Assembly (NCBI GenBank): GCA_009773645.1
Contig: WSYB01000024.1
Location: forward strand, 1 to 63,554
DNA: 63,554 bases
Direction of reading: 5' to 3'
Source: Geobacteraceae bacterium
GTDB lineage: Bacteria > Desulfobacterota > Desulfuromonadia > Geobacterales > Geobacteraceae
Both the position numbers and the translations under genes were made by a program. Shown in pieces: positions 33,520 through 40,397 of the stretch. Under the pieces are notes generated by a model, which had not been told where the DNA came from, made no database searches, and saw only the letters and a program-made list of their open reading frames with translations. How positions within the stretch are numbered: position 1 is the first letter of the stretch; each line of letters begins with the position of its first letter.

Positions 33520-35078
33520 CGCACGGCGACCTTCTTCCCATTCCCTTTCACCCACACATCGCTCATCTTGACAATCCCGTGTTCAGCACCTGTAATTCCC
33601 TGCACCGCCGTTTTGGCGATGATATGAAACCTCATGCCGCCGCCGTAGAAAAATACCGCATCATCATTAACCAGCTTGGCCACTTCGCAGAGCGCTTTTT
33701 TCCTCACAACCGGGTCAAGGCTTGCATTCTGGCGATCAAGGAGCTCATCCATCTTCGGGTTACTGTACTTCATGTAATTGAGGGGGCTGCCGGAATGGAG
33801 GATATTTTTCAGAAACGGTCCCATGTCGCCAAAGTCCATGAACCGCCAGCCGGAAAACTGGAAATCGCTTTCCATGACCCGTTTAGCCATCTGCCCTTCC
33901 GTCACCGGCACGAGCTTCACCGTGACACCCACATCTTTATATAGCCGCTGGATGATCTCTCCGGCTTCCTTCCCCCTGGGAGTGGTGGTATGAAACAGTT
34001 CCAGCTCAACCGGCTTCCCGTATTGGGCCAGCAGTTTTCTCGCCTTTTCCGGATTATATTCCCGGTAACCGGTATCACCGCAGGAGAGCGTATTGCCAAA
34101 CGGGTCTTTTGCGATGGGAAGGGTGTCTTTGTACACCAGCTTCACCAGCAGTTCCTGGTTGAAGGCATGGGCAAGCGCTTGACGGACCCTGACGTCGTTC
34201 AGAGGAGGCTTGGAAGTATTGAAGACAAACGGATACGCCCCCCCGGCATCGCTCTTGTAAACCTTGAGTGATTTGTCCTCATAGGCTTGCTGGATGCTGT
34301 TTCCCCGGTCTGTGCGGATAACGTCCGTTTCTCCTGACTGAAGGCTGGCAAAACGGGCCTGCATATCCGGCATCGGACGGAATGTCACCGAATCCAGATA
34401 CGGCTTCCCTTTCTGCCAATACTTCGGATTGCGCACCACTACCAGTCGGTCGTTGGCTTTCCACTCCTTGAAGATGAAAGGTCCCGTCCCGACCGGTGCC
34501 CGGTCCTGGGTCCCTTCCCGCACAGCCTTTGGCGACGGAATATAGGCCAGAATGCCCACCGGTGAGGAGATGGTCTGCTTGAAGGGTGCCCATGGGTGCT
34601 TGAGAATGAATTTTACGCTGAAATCGTTAATTTTTTGCACCGACTGAATCGGTTGAATAAAAGAAAGCCCGAAAAAGCGGTTGTTTGGATCGAGCAGCCG
34701 CTGCCAGTGCTCAACCACGGCGTCGGCATTGAACGGGGTGCCGTCATGGAAGGTTACCCCTTTGCGCAGGGCAATGGTCCAGCTCTTGTTGTCCTTGGCC
34801 GCCTTGGCCGAAAGGGCGAGCTCCGGAATCAGCTTCCCCTTGGAGTCCATGTCGAACAGTCGCTCCTCGACCGCCATGATGGCGCTCCGGTCCCCGATAC
34901 CGAGAAATCTGGCTTTCAACGGATCGAACCCCCGGAAATCGGCGTCCACCCCCATGGTCACTGTGCCGCCATACTCCGGGGCCGCCGCCGCAGCCGGCAC
35001 CACGTGACCGAGAACCAGCAACAAGAAGGCCATGAACCGGGCCAGGCGCCTTGCGATACTGCCATTTTCTTTACTCAT
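33516..35078 (-). CDS. Peptide/nickel-type ABC transporter substrate-binding protein
   Basis: This 520-residue periplasmic protein of the SBP_bac_5 family has a signal peptide (FMAFLLLVLGHVVPAAAAAPEYGG) and family blocks LRKGVTFHDGTPFNADAVVEHWQRLLDP, PVGTGPFIFKEWKANDRLVVVRNPKYWQKGKPYLDSVTFRPMPD, NTSKPPLNDVRVRQALAHAFNQELLVK and NPEKARKLLAQYG. It captures a peptide, opine or metal chelate for the OppBCDF-like importer encoded 4 kb downstream on the same strand. The ATG at 35078 overlaps the end of the TetR gene (ATGAGTAA). Its stop codon is inside a dispersed repeat. Confidence 0.93.
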   Translation of the reverse strand: MSKENGSIARRLARFMAFLLLVLGHVVPAAAAAPEYGGTVTMGVDADFRGFDPLKARFLGIGDRSAIMAVEERLFDMDSKGKLIPELALSAKAAKDNKSWTIALRKGVTFHDGTPFNADAVVEHWQRLLDPNNRFFGLSFIQPIQSVQKINDFSVKFILKHPWAPFKQTISSPVGILAYIPSPKAVREGTQDRAPVGTGPFIFKEWKANDRLVVVRNPKYWQKGKPYLDSVTFRPMPDMQARFASLQSGETDVIRTDRGNSIQQAYEDKSLKVYKSDAGGAYPFVFNTSKPPLNDVRVRQALAHAFNQELLVKLVYKDTLPIAKDPFGNTLSCGDTGYREYNPEKARKLLAQYGKPVELELFHTTTPRGKEAGEIIQRLYKDVGVTVKLVPVTEGQMAKRVMESDFQFSGWRFMDFGDMGPFLKNILHSGSPLNYMKYSNPKMDELLDRQNASLDPVVRKKALCEVAKLVNDDAVFFYGGGMRFHIIAKTAVQGITGAEHGIVKMSDVWVKGNGKKVAVR

Positions 35079-35700
35079 TCTTTCCCCCTTTACCGCAGAA
35101 ATGTGTGGCAGATACGGATTCGGCACTGAACTGCAGCCTGAACCCGTGATAAATCGCCATGCTCGCCCGGCGCATATACTCCTCCAGCTCAGGAATCCCT
35201 TTCTCCTTGAGATAGTTGCTGTTGACATTCAACCAATAGGCGAGCTTCTGGGCGAACATCATCCTGGTCAAGCGGATCATTCTTACTTCCAGTTCATCCA
35301 GCCCGACAAACAGTAGATAATCGGCCAGGGTAGCCGCAATGAACTCATTAAACCGCTTCCCCATTTCTTTGGAGAGGTCCACATTCCTGGCGTCCCAGAG
35401 GGCACGAAACAAAAACTTCTCCTCCTCGGCAAAGCGAACATAGATGATCCCTTGGTCGATCCAGCGGTCGCCGGTCAAATCTGTCAACATCCGCTCCTTG
35501 AGCAGATCAAGGGCCTTCAGGCAGACTGCGTCTTCAAGATCGCGCACATTGGCGAACTGGGAATAGATCGGCATGGTGGAGGAGTTGATCAGCTTGGCCA
35601 CCGCCTGGACCGAAAAGCCGTTCCACCCCTCTTCCCGCACCAGCTGAAAGGCGGCGGCCACGATATCGTCCCGGCTGAACTGGGTATTTCTCGGCGACAT
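35071..35700 (-). CDS. TetR family transcriptional regulator
   Basis: This 209-residue protein has an N-terminal TetR helix-turn-helix (FSRDDIVAAAFQLVREEGWNGFSVQAVAKLINSSTMPIYSQFANVRDLEDAV) and an all-helical ligand domain. It is the first gene of the long minus-strand cluster and its stop overlaps the binding-protein start, so it almost surely controls the cluster and itself. Immediately upstream are four AT-rich boxes repeated every 13 bp, the probable operator. Seven cysteine-poor helices give no clue to the ligand. Confidence 0.92.
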   Translation of the reverse strand: MSPRNTQFSRDDIVAAAFQLVREEGWNGFSVQAVAKLINSSTMPIYSQFANVRDLEDAVCLKALDLLKERMLTDLTGDRWIDQGIIYVRFAEEEKFLFRALWDARNVDLSKEMGKRFNEFIAATLADYLLFVGLDELEVRMIRLTRMMFAQKLAYWLNVNSNYLKEKGIPELEEYMRRASMAIYHGFRLQFSAESVSATHFCGKGGKNE

Positions 35701-35715
35701 ACTCCATCCCCCATG

Positions 35716-35762
35716 TTTTATAACGTTATTATATAACGTGTTTATATAAGCGTTTTATATAA
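35716..35762 (-). promoter_or_regulatory. Four 13-bp-spaced operator-like boxes upstream of tetR
   Basis: TTATATAA occurs at 35729-35736, 35742-35749 and 35755-35762, with a near copy TTTTATAA at 35716-35723: starts exactly 13 bp apart. The linkers (CGTTA, CGTGT, GCGTT) are also similar, so the unit is about TTATATAACGTKT. The short palindrome ATAACGTTAT lies at 35720-35729. Start codon of tetR is 16 bp away. Confidence 0.75.
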
Positions 35763-35836
35763 CTGTCAAGCTTTTTTTAAAAGAAATTTCCGCCGGAAAA
35801 GCGTTTGATCGGTCAACCGCCTTGCACCTCAAAAGA

Positions 35837-35864
35837 AAAGCCGTACCCACGTGGGGCCGGCTTT
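35837..35864 (-). terminator. Terminator after the small HTH gene
   Basis: AAAGCCG (35837-35843) and CGGCTTT (35858-35864) enclose the palindrome CCCACGTGGG. In the minus direction the stem is followed by TTCTTTTG. It separates the HTH gene from the tetR operator region. Confidence 0.75.
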
Positions 35865-35892
35865 AACCAGCAGTATTGATAGGACAGCATGG

Positions 35893-36078
35893 CTACGACT
35901 CACCGACCAGCTCCCGGGCCTTCAACTCCAGGTCGTCGCTATTTACCCGCACGACTCTCCCCTCCTCCTGTTCGGAACGGACCAGCCCCTCCTCCACCCA
36001 CTTCAGGATGAGATGCTTCTGCACGCCGAACTTGGACTCGGCTTCGTCGAGGGTGTACCAGGTTTTTACCAGAGACAT
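35893..36078 (-). CDS. Small MerR/excisionase-type helix-turn-helix protein
   Basis: This 61-residue protein, [20 protein letters not shown] then [38 protein letters not shown], shows the winged HTH pattern of MerR/Xis-like DNA-binding proteins (YTLDEA--KFGV----L-KWV-EGLV). The ATG at 36078 has AAGGAGG upstream. The extended reading from 36117 would translate half of a repeat shared with 47923-47950, so it is rejected. Target unknown; the gene is monocistronic, with its own terminator. Confidence 0.75.
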   Translation of the reverse strand: MSLVKTWYTLDEAESKFGVQKHLILKWVEEGLVRSEQEEGRVVRVNSDDLELKARELVGES

Positions 36079-36090
36079 GATTGCACCTCC

Positions 36091-36117
36091 TTTTGCTACG
36101 ATTTTCAAATCCGACAT
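36091..36117. repeat. Half-copy of the GTCGGACTT terminal-inverted-repeat element
   Basis: The minus strand reads ATGTCGGATTTGAAAATCGT then AGCAAAA, matching the right end of the element at 47800-47950 (CTGTCGGACTTAAAAATCGT AGCGAAAA) at all but a few positions. It lies just ahead of the HTH gene's ribosome-binding site. Confidence 0.6.
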
Positions 36118-36309
36118 ATCCCTAACTTAATTATACTTCTCTTTTCCACGTTGTCCCGTCGGCTGTAACAGAGAAGGCGCGGGGCGGCATTAATCCATTG
36201 TCGAGGATCGCAGTCAAGGGGACTGCATATCCGGATAAACGCCGGGGAGCAAACCTCACAAAATAATCAAGTATCTTGTGAACATGTCGATAGATTACAG
36301 AAAAACGAA

Positions 36310-37059
36310 ATGCGCGGAGGCAACGACAAGCAGATGAAAGAACTTGGAAAGGTTTTCCAGACAGGCACACATCTTTCGGTTTCCGTGAACACCCCCTGCG
36401 GGTACACGCTCATCGAAGGGGCGGTGGTTGCTAAAACTGCCCATGACGAGATAAGGATTGTCTTACCCTCGGCGGTAAGCCCGAAGATGGACCATATCCC
36501 GGTCGGGACGCAAGTCTTCCTGTCAAGAGAGAACGGAAGCGATCTCTTTGCCTACAACGGCCTTATCTGCAGCCATAACGAACGTCCCTTTATAAGGGTC
36601 AAAGTGTTCGAACGGATGCCGGCGATGGAAAAAAGGCAACACCGCCGCATATCGGTCCATCTGCCGATGTATTGCTCGGTCGTCGACAATAACGGTTCTT
36701 TCACGGTGATCCATGACGGCAAGAAGGTCAACGGGAAGCGTGTCCCGGCAGATTTGTCCTTGAGTGCCGGAGGTTTCAGGGTAAAAACCCCTTTCCCGGT
36801 TGAGAAGGACACCATGGCAGTCGTCGTGTTCATCTACCCGGACGAAGCTGAACATGTACTCCCCGTCCTCTCCACGTCGGTATATTCGTATCCGTCAACG
36901 GCCAGCAAAAATTTCCTTACCGGCTTCAAATTCTCGCTGATCAATGAACATGACCGCAGGAAAATCGACAATCTGGTGAACGAAATTCTCTGCGCCAAAG
37001 AATCCGCTCACAGGACAAGGAAATTCCCGTCGTGCCTTGCGCGGATCAGGAACCTTTGA
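36310..37059 (+). CDS. PilZ domain protein (c-di-GMP effector)
   Basis: This 249-residue protein has an N-terminal YcgR-N-like beta-rich part (about 10-105) and a PilZ domain (about 108-215) with both c-di-GMP motifs: the R-x-x-x-R type KRQHRRISVHLPMYCSV and D-x-S-x-x-G in ADLSLSAGGFRVKT. It should bind c-di-GMP and adjust motility or surface behaviour. The first in-frame ATG is at 36310; an alternative ATG at 36334 is 13 bases after GGAGG, so the true start is uncertain. It is not linked to other motility genes here and converges with polA. Confidence 0.88.
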   Translation: MRGGNDKQMKELGKVFQTGTHLSVSVNTPCGYTLIEGAVVAKTAHDEIRIVLPSAVSPKMDHIPVGTQVFLSRENGSDLFAYNGLICSHNERPFIRVKVFERMPAMEKRQHRRISVHLPMYCSVVDNNGSFTVIHDGKKVNGKRVPADLSLSAGGFRVKTPFPVEKDTMAVVVFIYPDEAEHVLPVLSTSVYSYPSTASKNFLTGFKFSLINEHDRRKIDNLVNEILCAKESAHRTRKFPSCLARIRNL

Positions 37060-37100
37060 TGCATTGAAAACTGCCCGCCGGTGATCATTCGGTATTTCAG

Positions 37101-39809
37101 TCAATGCGCCTCGCTCCAGTTCCTGCCGAAGTTCAGGTCCACCCGGAGCGGCACGCGGAGCTTCACCGCGTGCTCCATCTCGTGGCTCACGAGCCGCTCC
37201 ATAGCGATCTTCTCCCCTTCCGGCACCTCGAACACCAGCTCATCGTGGACCTGCATGATAAGCCGGCTTTTGAGCCCTTCAACCCCCATCCGGTTAAAAG
37301 CATTCACCATAGCCTGCTTGATGATGTCGGCCGCCGAGCCCTGGATCGGGTAGTTGACCGCGTTTCTCTGGGCAAAGGCGCGGACGTTGCCGTTGGCGCT
37401 CTTGATGTCGGGGATGGGGAGCCGCCGTCCGAGCAGGGTCGTCACGTAACCCTGGGCCTCCGCCTCTTTCACGCAGTTTTCCAGGAAGGCCTGGGCACCG
37501 CTGTGGCGGGCAAAGTAGTTGTCGATGAACTCCTTGGCCGTTTTGGTGGCGACGCCGAGCTGCCTGGCGAGACTGAAGGCCCCCTGGCCGTAAATGACGC
37601 CGAAGTTGATGGTCTTGGCCTGGCGGCGCATCTCCGGGGTGACCATCTCCGGAAAGAGGCCGAAGACCTCGCTGGCGGTGCGGGTATGGATATCCTCATC
37701 CCTGGCGAAAGCCTCACAGAAAACACGGTCCTCCGACAGGTGAGCCAGCACCCTCAGCTCGATCTGGGAGTAGTCGGCGGAGAGGAGCAGGTGCCCTTCC
37801 TCCGCCACGAAGGCGCGGCGGATGGTGCGCCCTTCGTCGCTCCGGATCGGGATGTTCTGAAGATTCGGGTCTGATGAAGAGAGCCGGCCGGTGTTGGTGA
37901 CCGCCTGGTTGTAAGAGGTGTGGACCCGGCCGGTAGCGGGATCGACCAGCTTGGGAAGGGCGTCGGTGTACGTCGATTTCAGCTTGGAGAGGCTCCGGTA
38001 CGAAAGGATCAGGCTGGCAATCTCGTGATCGGGGGCCAGGCGTTCCAGCTCTTCCACATTGGTGGACCAGCCGGTCTTGGTCTTGGTTTTCTTGCCGGTG
38101 GGAAGCTTCATCTGCTCGAACAGCACCTCTCCCAGCTGTTTCGGCGAGTTGATGTTGAACGGCGCAGGCGCGAGGGCATAGATGCGCTCTTCCAGCTCTG
38201 CCAGTTGGCTGCCGAAACGGCTGGAAAGTTCTCCAAGGAGGTCGAGGTCGAGCTTCACCCCGGTCAGTTCCATTTCGGCGAGGATCTTGACGAGCGGCAT
38301 CTCCAGGTCGAAGAAAAGTCGCTCCAGTCCCGCCTCCCGGAGGCGCGGCAGGAAGAGCCGGTAGAGAAGAAAGGTGGCGTCGGCGTCTTCGCAGGAGTAG
38401 ATGCCGGCTTCCTCCACCGGCACCTGGGCAAAATTAATCTGCTCTTTCCCTTTCCCCGCCACATCTGCGTAAGAAATCATCTTGTGGTCCAGATGTTCTA
38501 TTGCCAGGGAGTCCAGGCCGTGGCTGGAGCGTACCGGGTTGAGCAGGTAGGATGCAAGCATGGTGTCGAACCAGAGTCCTTCCATCTCCAGGCCGTTGGT
38601 GCGGAGTACCTGGAAGTCGTATTTCAGGTTCTGGCCGATCTTGGGCCGATTCGGGTCGGTGAGAAGCAGCTCCAGCCCTGCCAGTGCCTCCTGCAGGGAA
38701 AGCTGGGCCGGTGCGCCGGGGTAACTGTGGCCGACGGGGATATAGACCGCTTCGTGCTCCCTGCTGCTGATGGAAATGCCGACGATCTTCGCTGCCAGCG
38801 GATTTAGGTTGGTGGTTTCCAGATCGACGGCGAAGGCCGGCGCCTCCACCAACTCTGCGACGACCAGCCGGAGTCCGGCGATGTCGAGCACGGTCCGGTA
38901 GTCCTCGGTGGAAAGGGTGGCAGTGCTGGTCAACTCCTTCATGAGGGTGGTGAAGCCGTACTCCTTGAACAGTTCGGCCAGTCGCTGATTATCCGGCCGC
39001 GCGGCGGCGAAATCGGCAATGCCGTAGTCGATGGGGACCTGGCAGTCGATGGTGGCAAGCCGCCGCGACAGGCGGGCCTGTTCGGCAAACTCCTGAAGCT
39101 TCTCACCGGTCTTTCCCTTGACTTCGCCGGCTCTCGCCAGCAGCGCGTCCAGGGAGCCGAACTCCTGGATCAGCTTGATGGCGGTCTTTTCACCGATGCC
39201 GGGAACGCCGGGGATGTTGTCGGAGGTGTCGCCGGCCAGGCCGAGGATGTCGATCACCCGCTCCGGCCCGACGCCGAAACGCTCCTCCACTTCTTTGGGG
39301 CCGGAAAGCTTGTCCTTCATGGTGTCGAGGAGGGTAACCCGTGGACTCACGATCTGCATCAGGTCCTTGTCGCCGGTCACCACTATGGTGTCGAGCCCTT
39401 CCCGTTCGCAGCGGCGGGCAATGGTTCCGATGATATCGTCCGCCTCGAAACCTGGAAGTTCCAGCGCCGGGATGTTGAAGGCGCGCACCATCTCCTTGAT
39501 CGGGGCAATCTGCGGGACCAGATCGTCGGGCATGGCGGCCCGGTTGGCCTTGTACTCAGGATATATCTCGGTGCGGAAGGTGACCCGCCCCGCGTCGAAC
39601 ACCACGGCTATGTGCTCCGGCTGCCGCTCTTTCAGCACCTTGAGGAGCATCTGGGTAAAGCCGTAGAGGGCGTTGGTGGGGAAACCCTTGGGGGAGGAAA
39701 GGTGGCGGATGGCGTAGTAGGCCCGGTAGATGTAGGAGGAGCCGTCGATGAGGTAGAGGGTGGGGGGTTCTGTCGGCAAACTTTGTTGTGTTGTCTGTTC
39801 TTTAGTCAT
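37101..39809 (-). CDS. polA: DNA polymerase I
   Basis: The 902-residue enzyme has all three activities in order. The 5'-3' exonuclease (about 15-290) shows LYLIDGSSYIYRAYY, FEADDIIGTIA, VTGDKDLMQIV and NIPGVPGIGEKTA. The 3'-5' exonuclease (about 320-500) keeps its catalytic set FAVDLETTNLNP, FDTMLASYLL and YSCEDADATF. The family A polymerase (about 520-902) has DPNLQNIPIRSDEGRTIRRAF, LLSADYSQIELRVLAHLS, RRQAKTINFGVIYGQ and the palm motif MQVHDELVFE. Proofreading therefore looks intact. The ATG at 39809 (MTKEQ) is preferred over the upstream frame. It repairs DNA and removes primers. Confidence 0.96.
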   Translation of the reverse strand: MTKEQTTQQSLPTEPPTLYLIDGSSYIYRAYYAIRHLSSPKGFPTNALYGFTQMLLKVLKERQPEHIAVVFDAGRVTFRTEIYPEYKANRAAMPDDLVPQIAPIKEMVRAFNIPALELPGFEADDIIGTIARRCEREGLDTIVVTGDKDLMQIVSPRVTLLDTMKDKLSGPKEVEERFGVGPERVIDILGLAGDTSDNIPGVPGIGEKTAIKLIQEFGSLDALLARAGEVKGKTGEKLQEFAEQARLSRRLATIDCQVPIDYGIADFAAARPDNQRLAELFKEYGFTTLMKELTSTATLSTEDYRTVLDIAGLRLVVAELVEAPAFAVDLETTNLNPLAAKIVGISISSREHEAVYIPVGHSYPGAPAQLSLQEALAGLELLLTDPNRPKIGQNLKYDFQVLRTNGLEMEGLWFDTMLASYLLNPVRSSHGLDSLAIEHLDHKMISYADVAGKGKEQINFAQVPVEEAGIYSCEDADATFLLYRLFLPRLREAGLERLFFDLEMPLVKILAEMELTGVKLDLDLLGELSSRFGSQLAELEERIYALAPAPFNINSPKQLGEVLFEQMKLPTGKKTKTKTGWSTNVEELERLAPDHEIASLILSYRSLSKLKSTYTDALPKLVDPATGRVHTSYNQAVTNTGRLSSSDPNLQNIPIRSDEGRTIRRAFVAEEGHLLLSADYSQIELRVLAHLSEDRVFCEAFARDEDIHTRTASEVFGLFPEMVTPEMRRQAKTINFGVIYGQGAFSLARQLGVATKTAKEFIDNYFARHSGAQAFLENCVKEAEAQGYVTTLLGRRLPIPDIKSANGNVRAFAQRNAVNYPIQGSAADIIKQAMVNAFNRMGVEGLKSRLIMQVHDELVFEVPEGEKIAMERLVSHEMEHAVKLRVPLRVDLNFGRNWSEAH

Positions 39810-39938
39810 AGAGTACCTAATGTGAGGATTAAAGCCCTTATAACCGCTTCTTTGTAACCGGACTGACAAGCCGCTTGATGGCGGTTATGTTGGGCAGTGA
39901 TTTTGTCTGGGTGTATCTCGTATCTGCAAAATTAAGGT

Positions 39939-40397
39939 TTAGTTACTGACCGATATCCCTAATTCTATCGAAGCACCTTCGCTGCTCAGAATTCTGAAGG
40001 CCGCATATGCGCCGTCTAAATCAAGGAGATGTTTGTCACTGGAAACAATGAAATCGGCGGCACCATCTATAGCACATAAGACAAACATGACATCATCCGG
40101 GTCAGCCGGTACAGGGGAACAGGTTTTTGATGTTACAGTCACCATCTCAAAAGCTCCAAGCAATAGACCAATGAGTTTCGCCACCCGTTCCTTCGGATGA
40201 CCTTTCTCTAAGAGCTTTTCAACGTACTCCGCCATTATCTTTGGGCAAAACATGCCTCTATGACTGCGAGCAATTACACGTAATAGCTCTTGCGCTGTCG
40301 AATTGGAATTATGATATAGGGGATCAACCCAACGTGACCCTGCCGCAAGGATTTGATTTGTGTCCAAGATAATCTTTTTCTCGGTATGGCTACTCAT
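39939..40397 (-). CDS. PIN-domain protein, last gene of the type III R-M operon
   Basis: In this 152-residue protein the PIN-like nuclease fold is suggested by the N-terminal IILDTNQILAAGSRW (first acidic residue), EYVEKLLEKGHPKERVAKLIGLL, DPDDVMFVLCAIDGAADFIVSSDKHLLDLDG (two further acidic positions and the usual D-x-x-L ending). Such proteins cleave RNA, often as VapC-like toxins, but no antitoxin is adjacent. Its ATG overlaps the stop of the restriction subunit gene (ATGAGTAG), so it is translated as part of that operon, which points to an accessory role in the R-M system. Confidence 0.8.
   Translation of the reverse strand: MSSHTEKKIILDTNQILAAGSRWVDPLYHNSNSTAQELLRVIARSHRGMFCPKIMAEYVEKLLEKGHPKERVAKLIGLLLGAFEMVTVTSKTCSPVPADPDDVMFVLCAIDGAADFIVSSDKHLLDLDGAYAAFRILSSEGASIELGISVSN

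Noticed and set aside
39840-39888. ATAACCGC/GCGGTTAT inverted repeat between polA and the PIN gene as a terminator
   Set aside because: The 33-bp loop and missing T-run make it weak; it is noted only as a possible fold.
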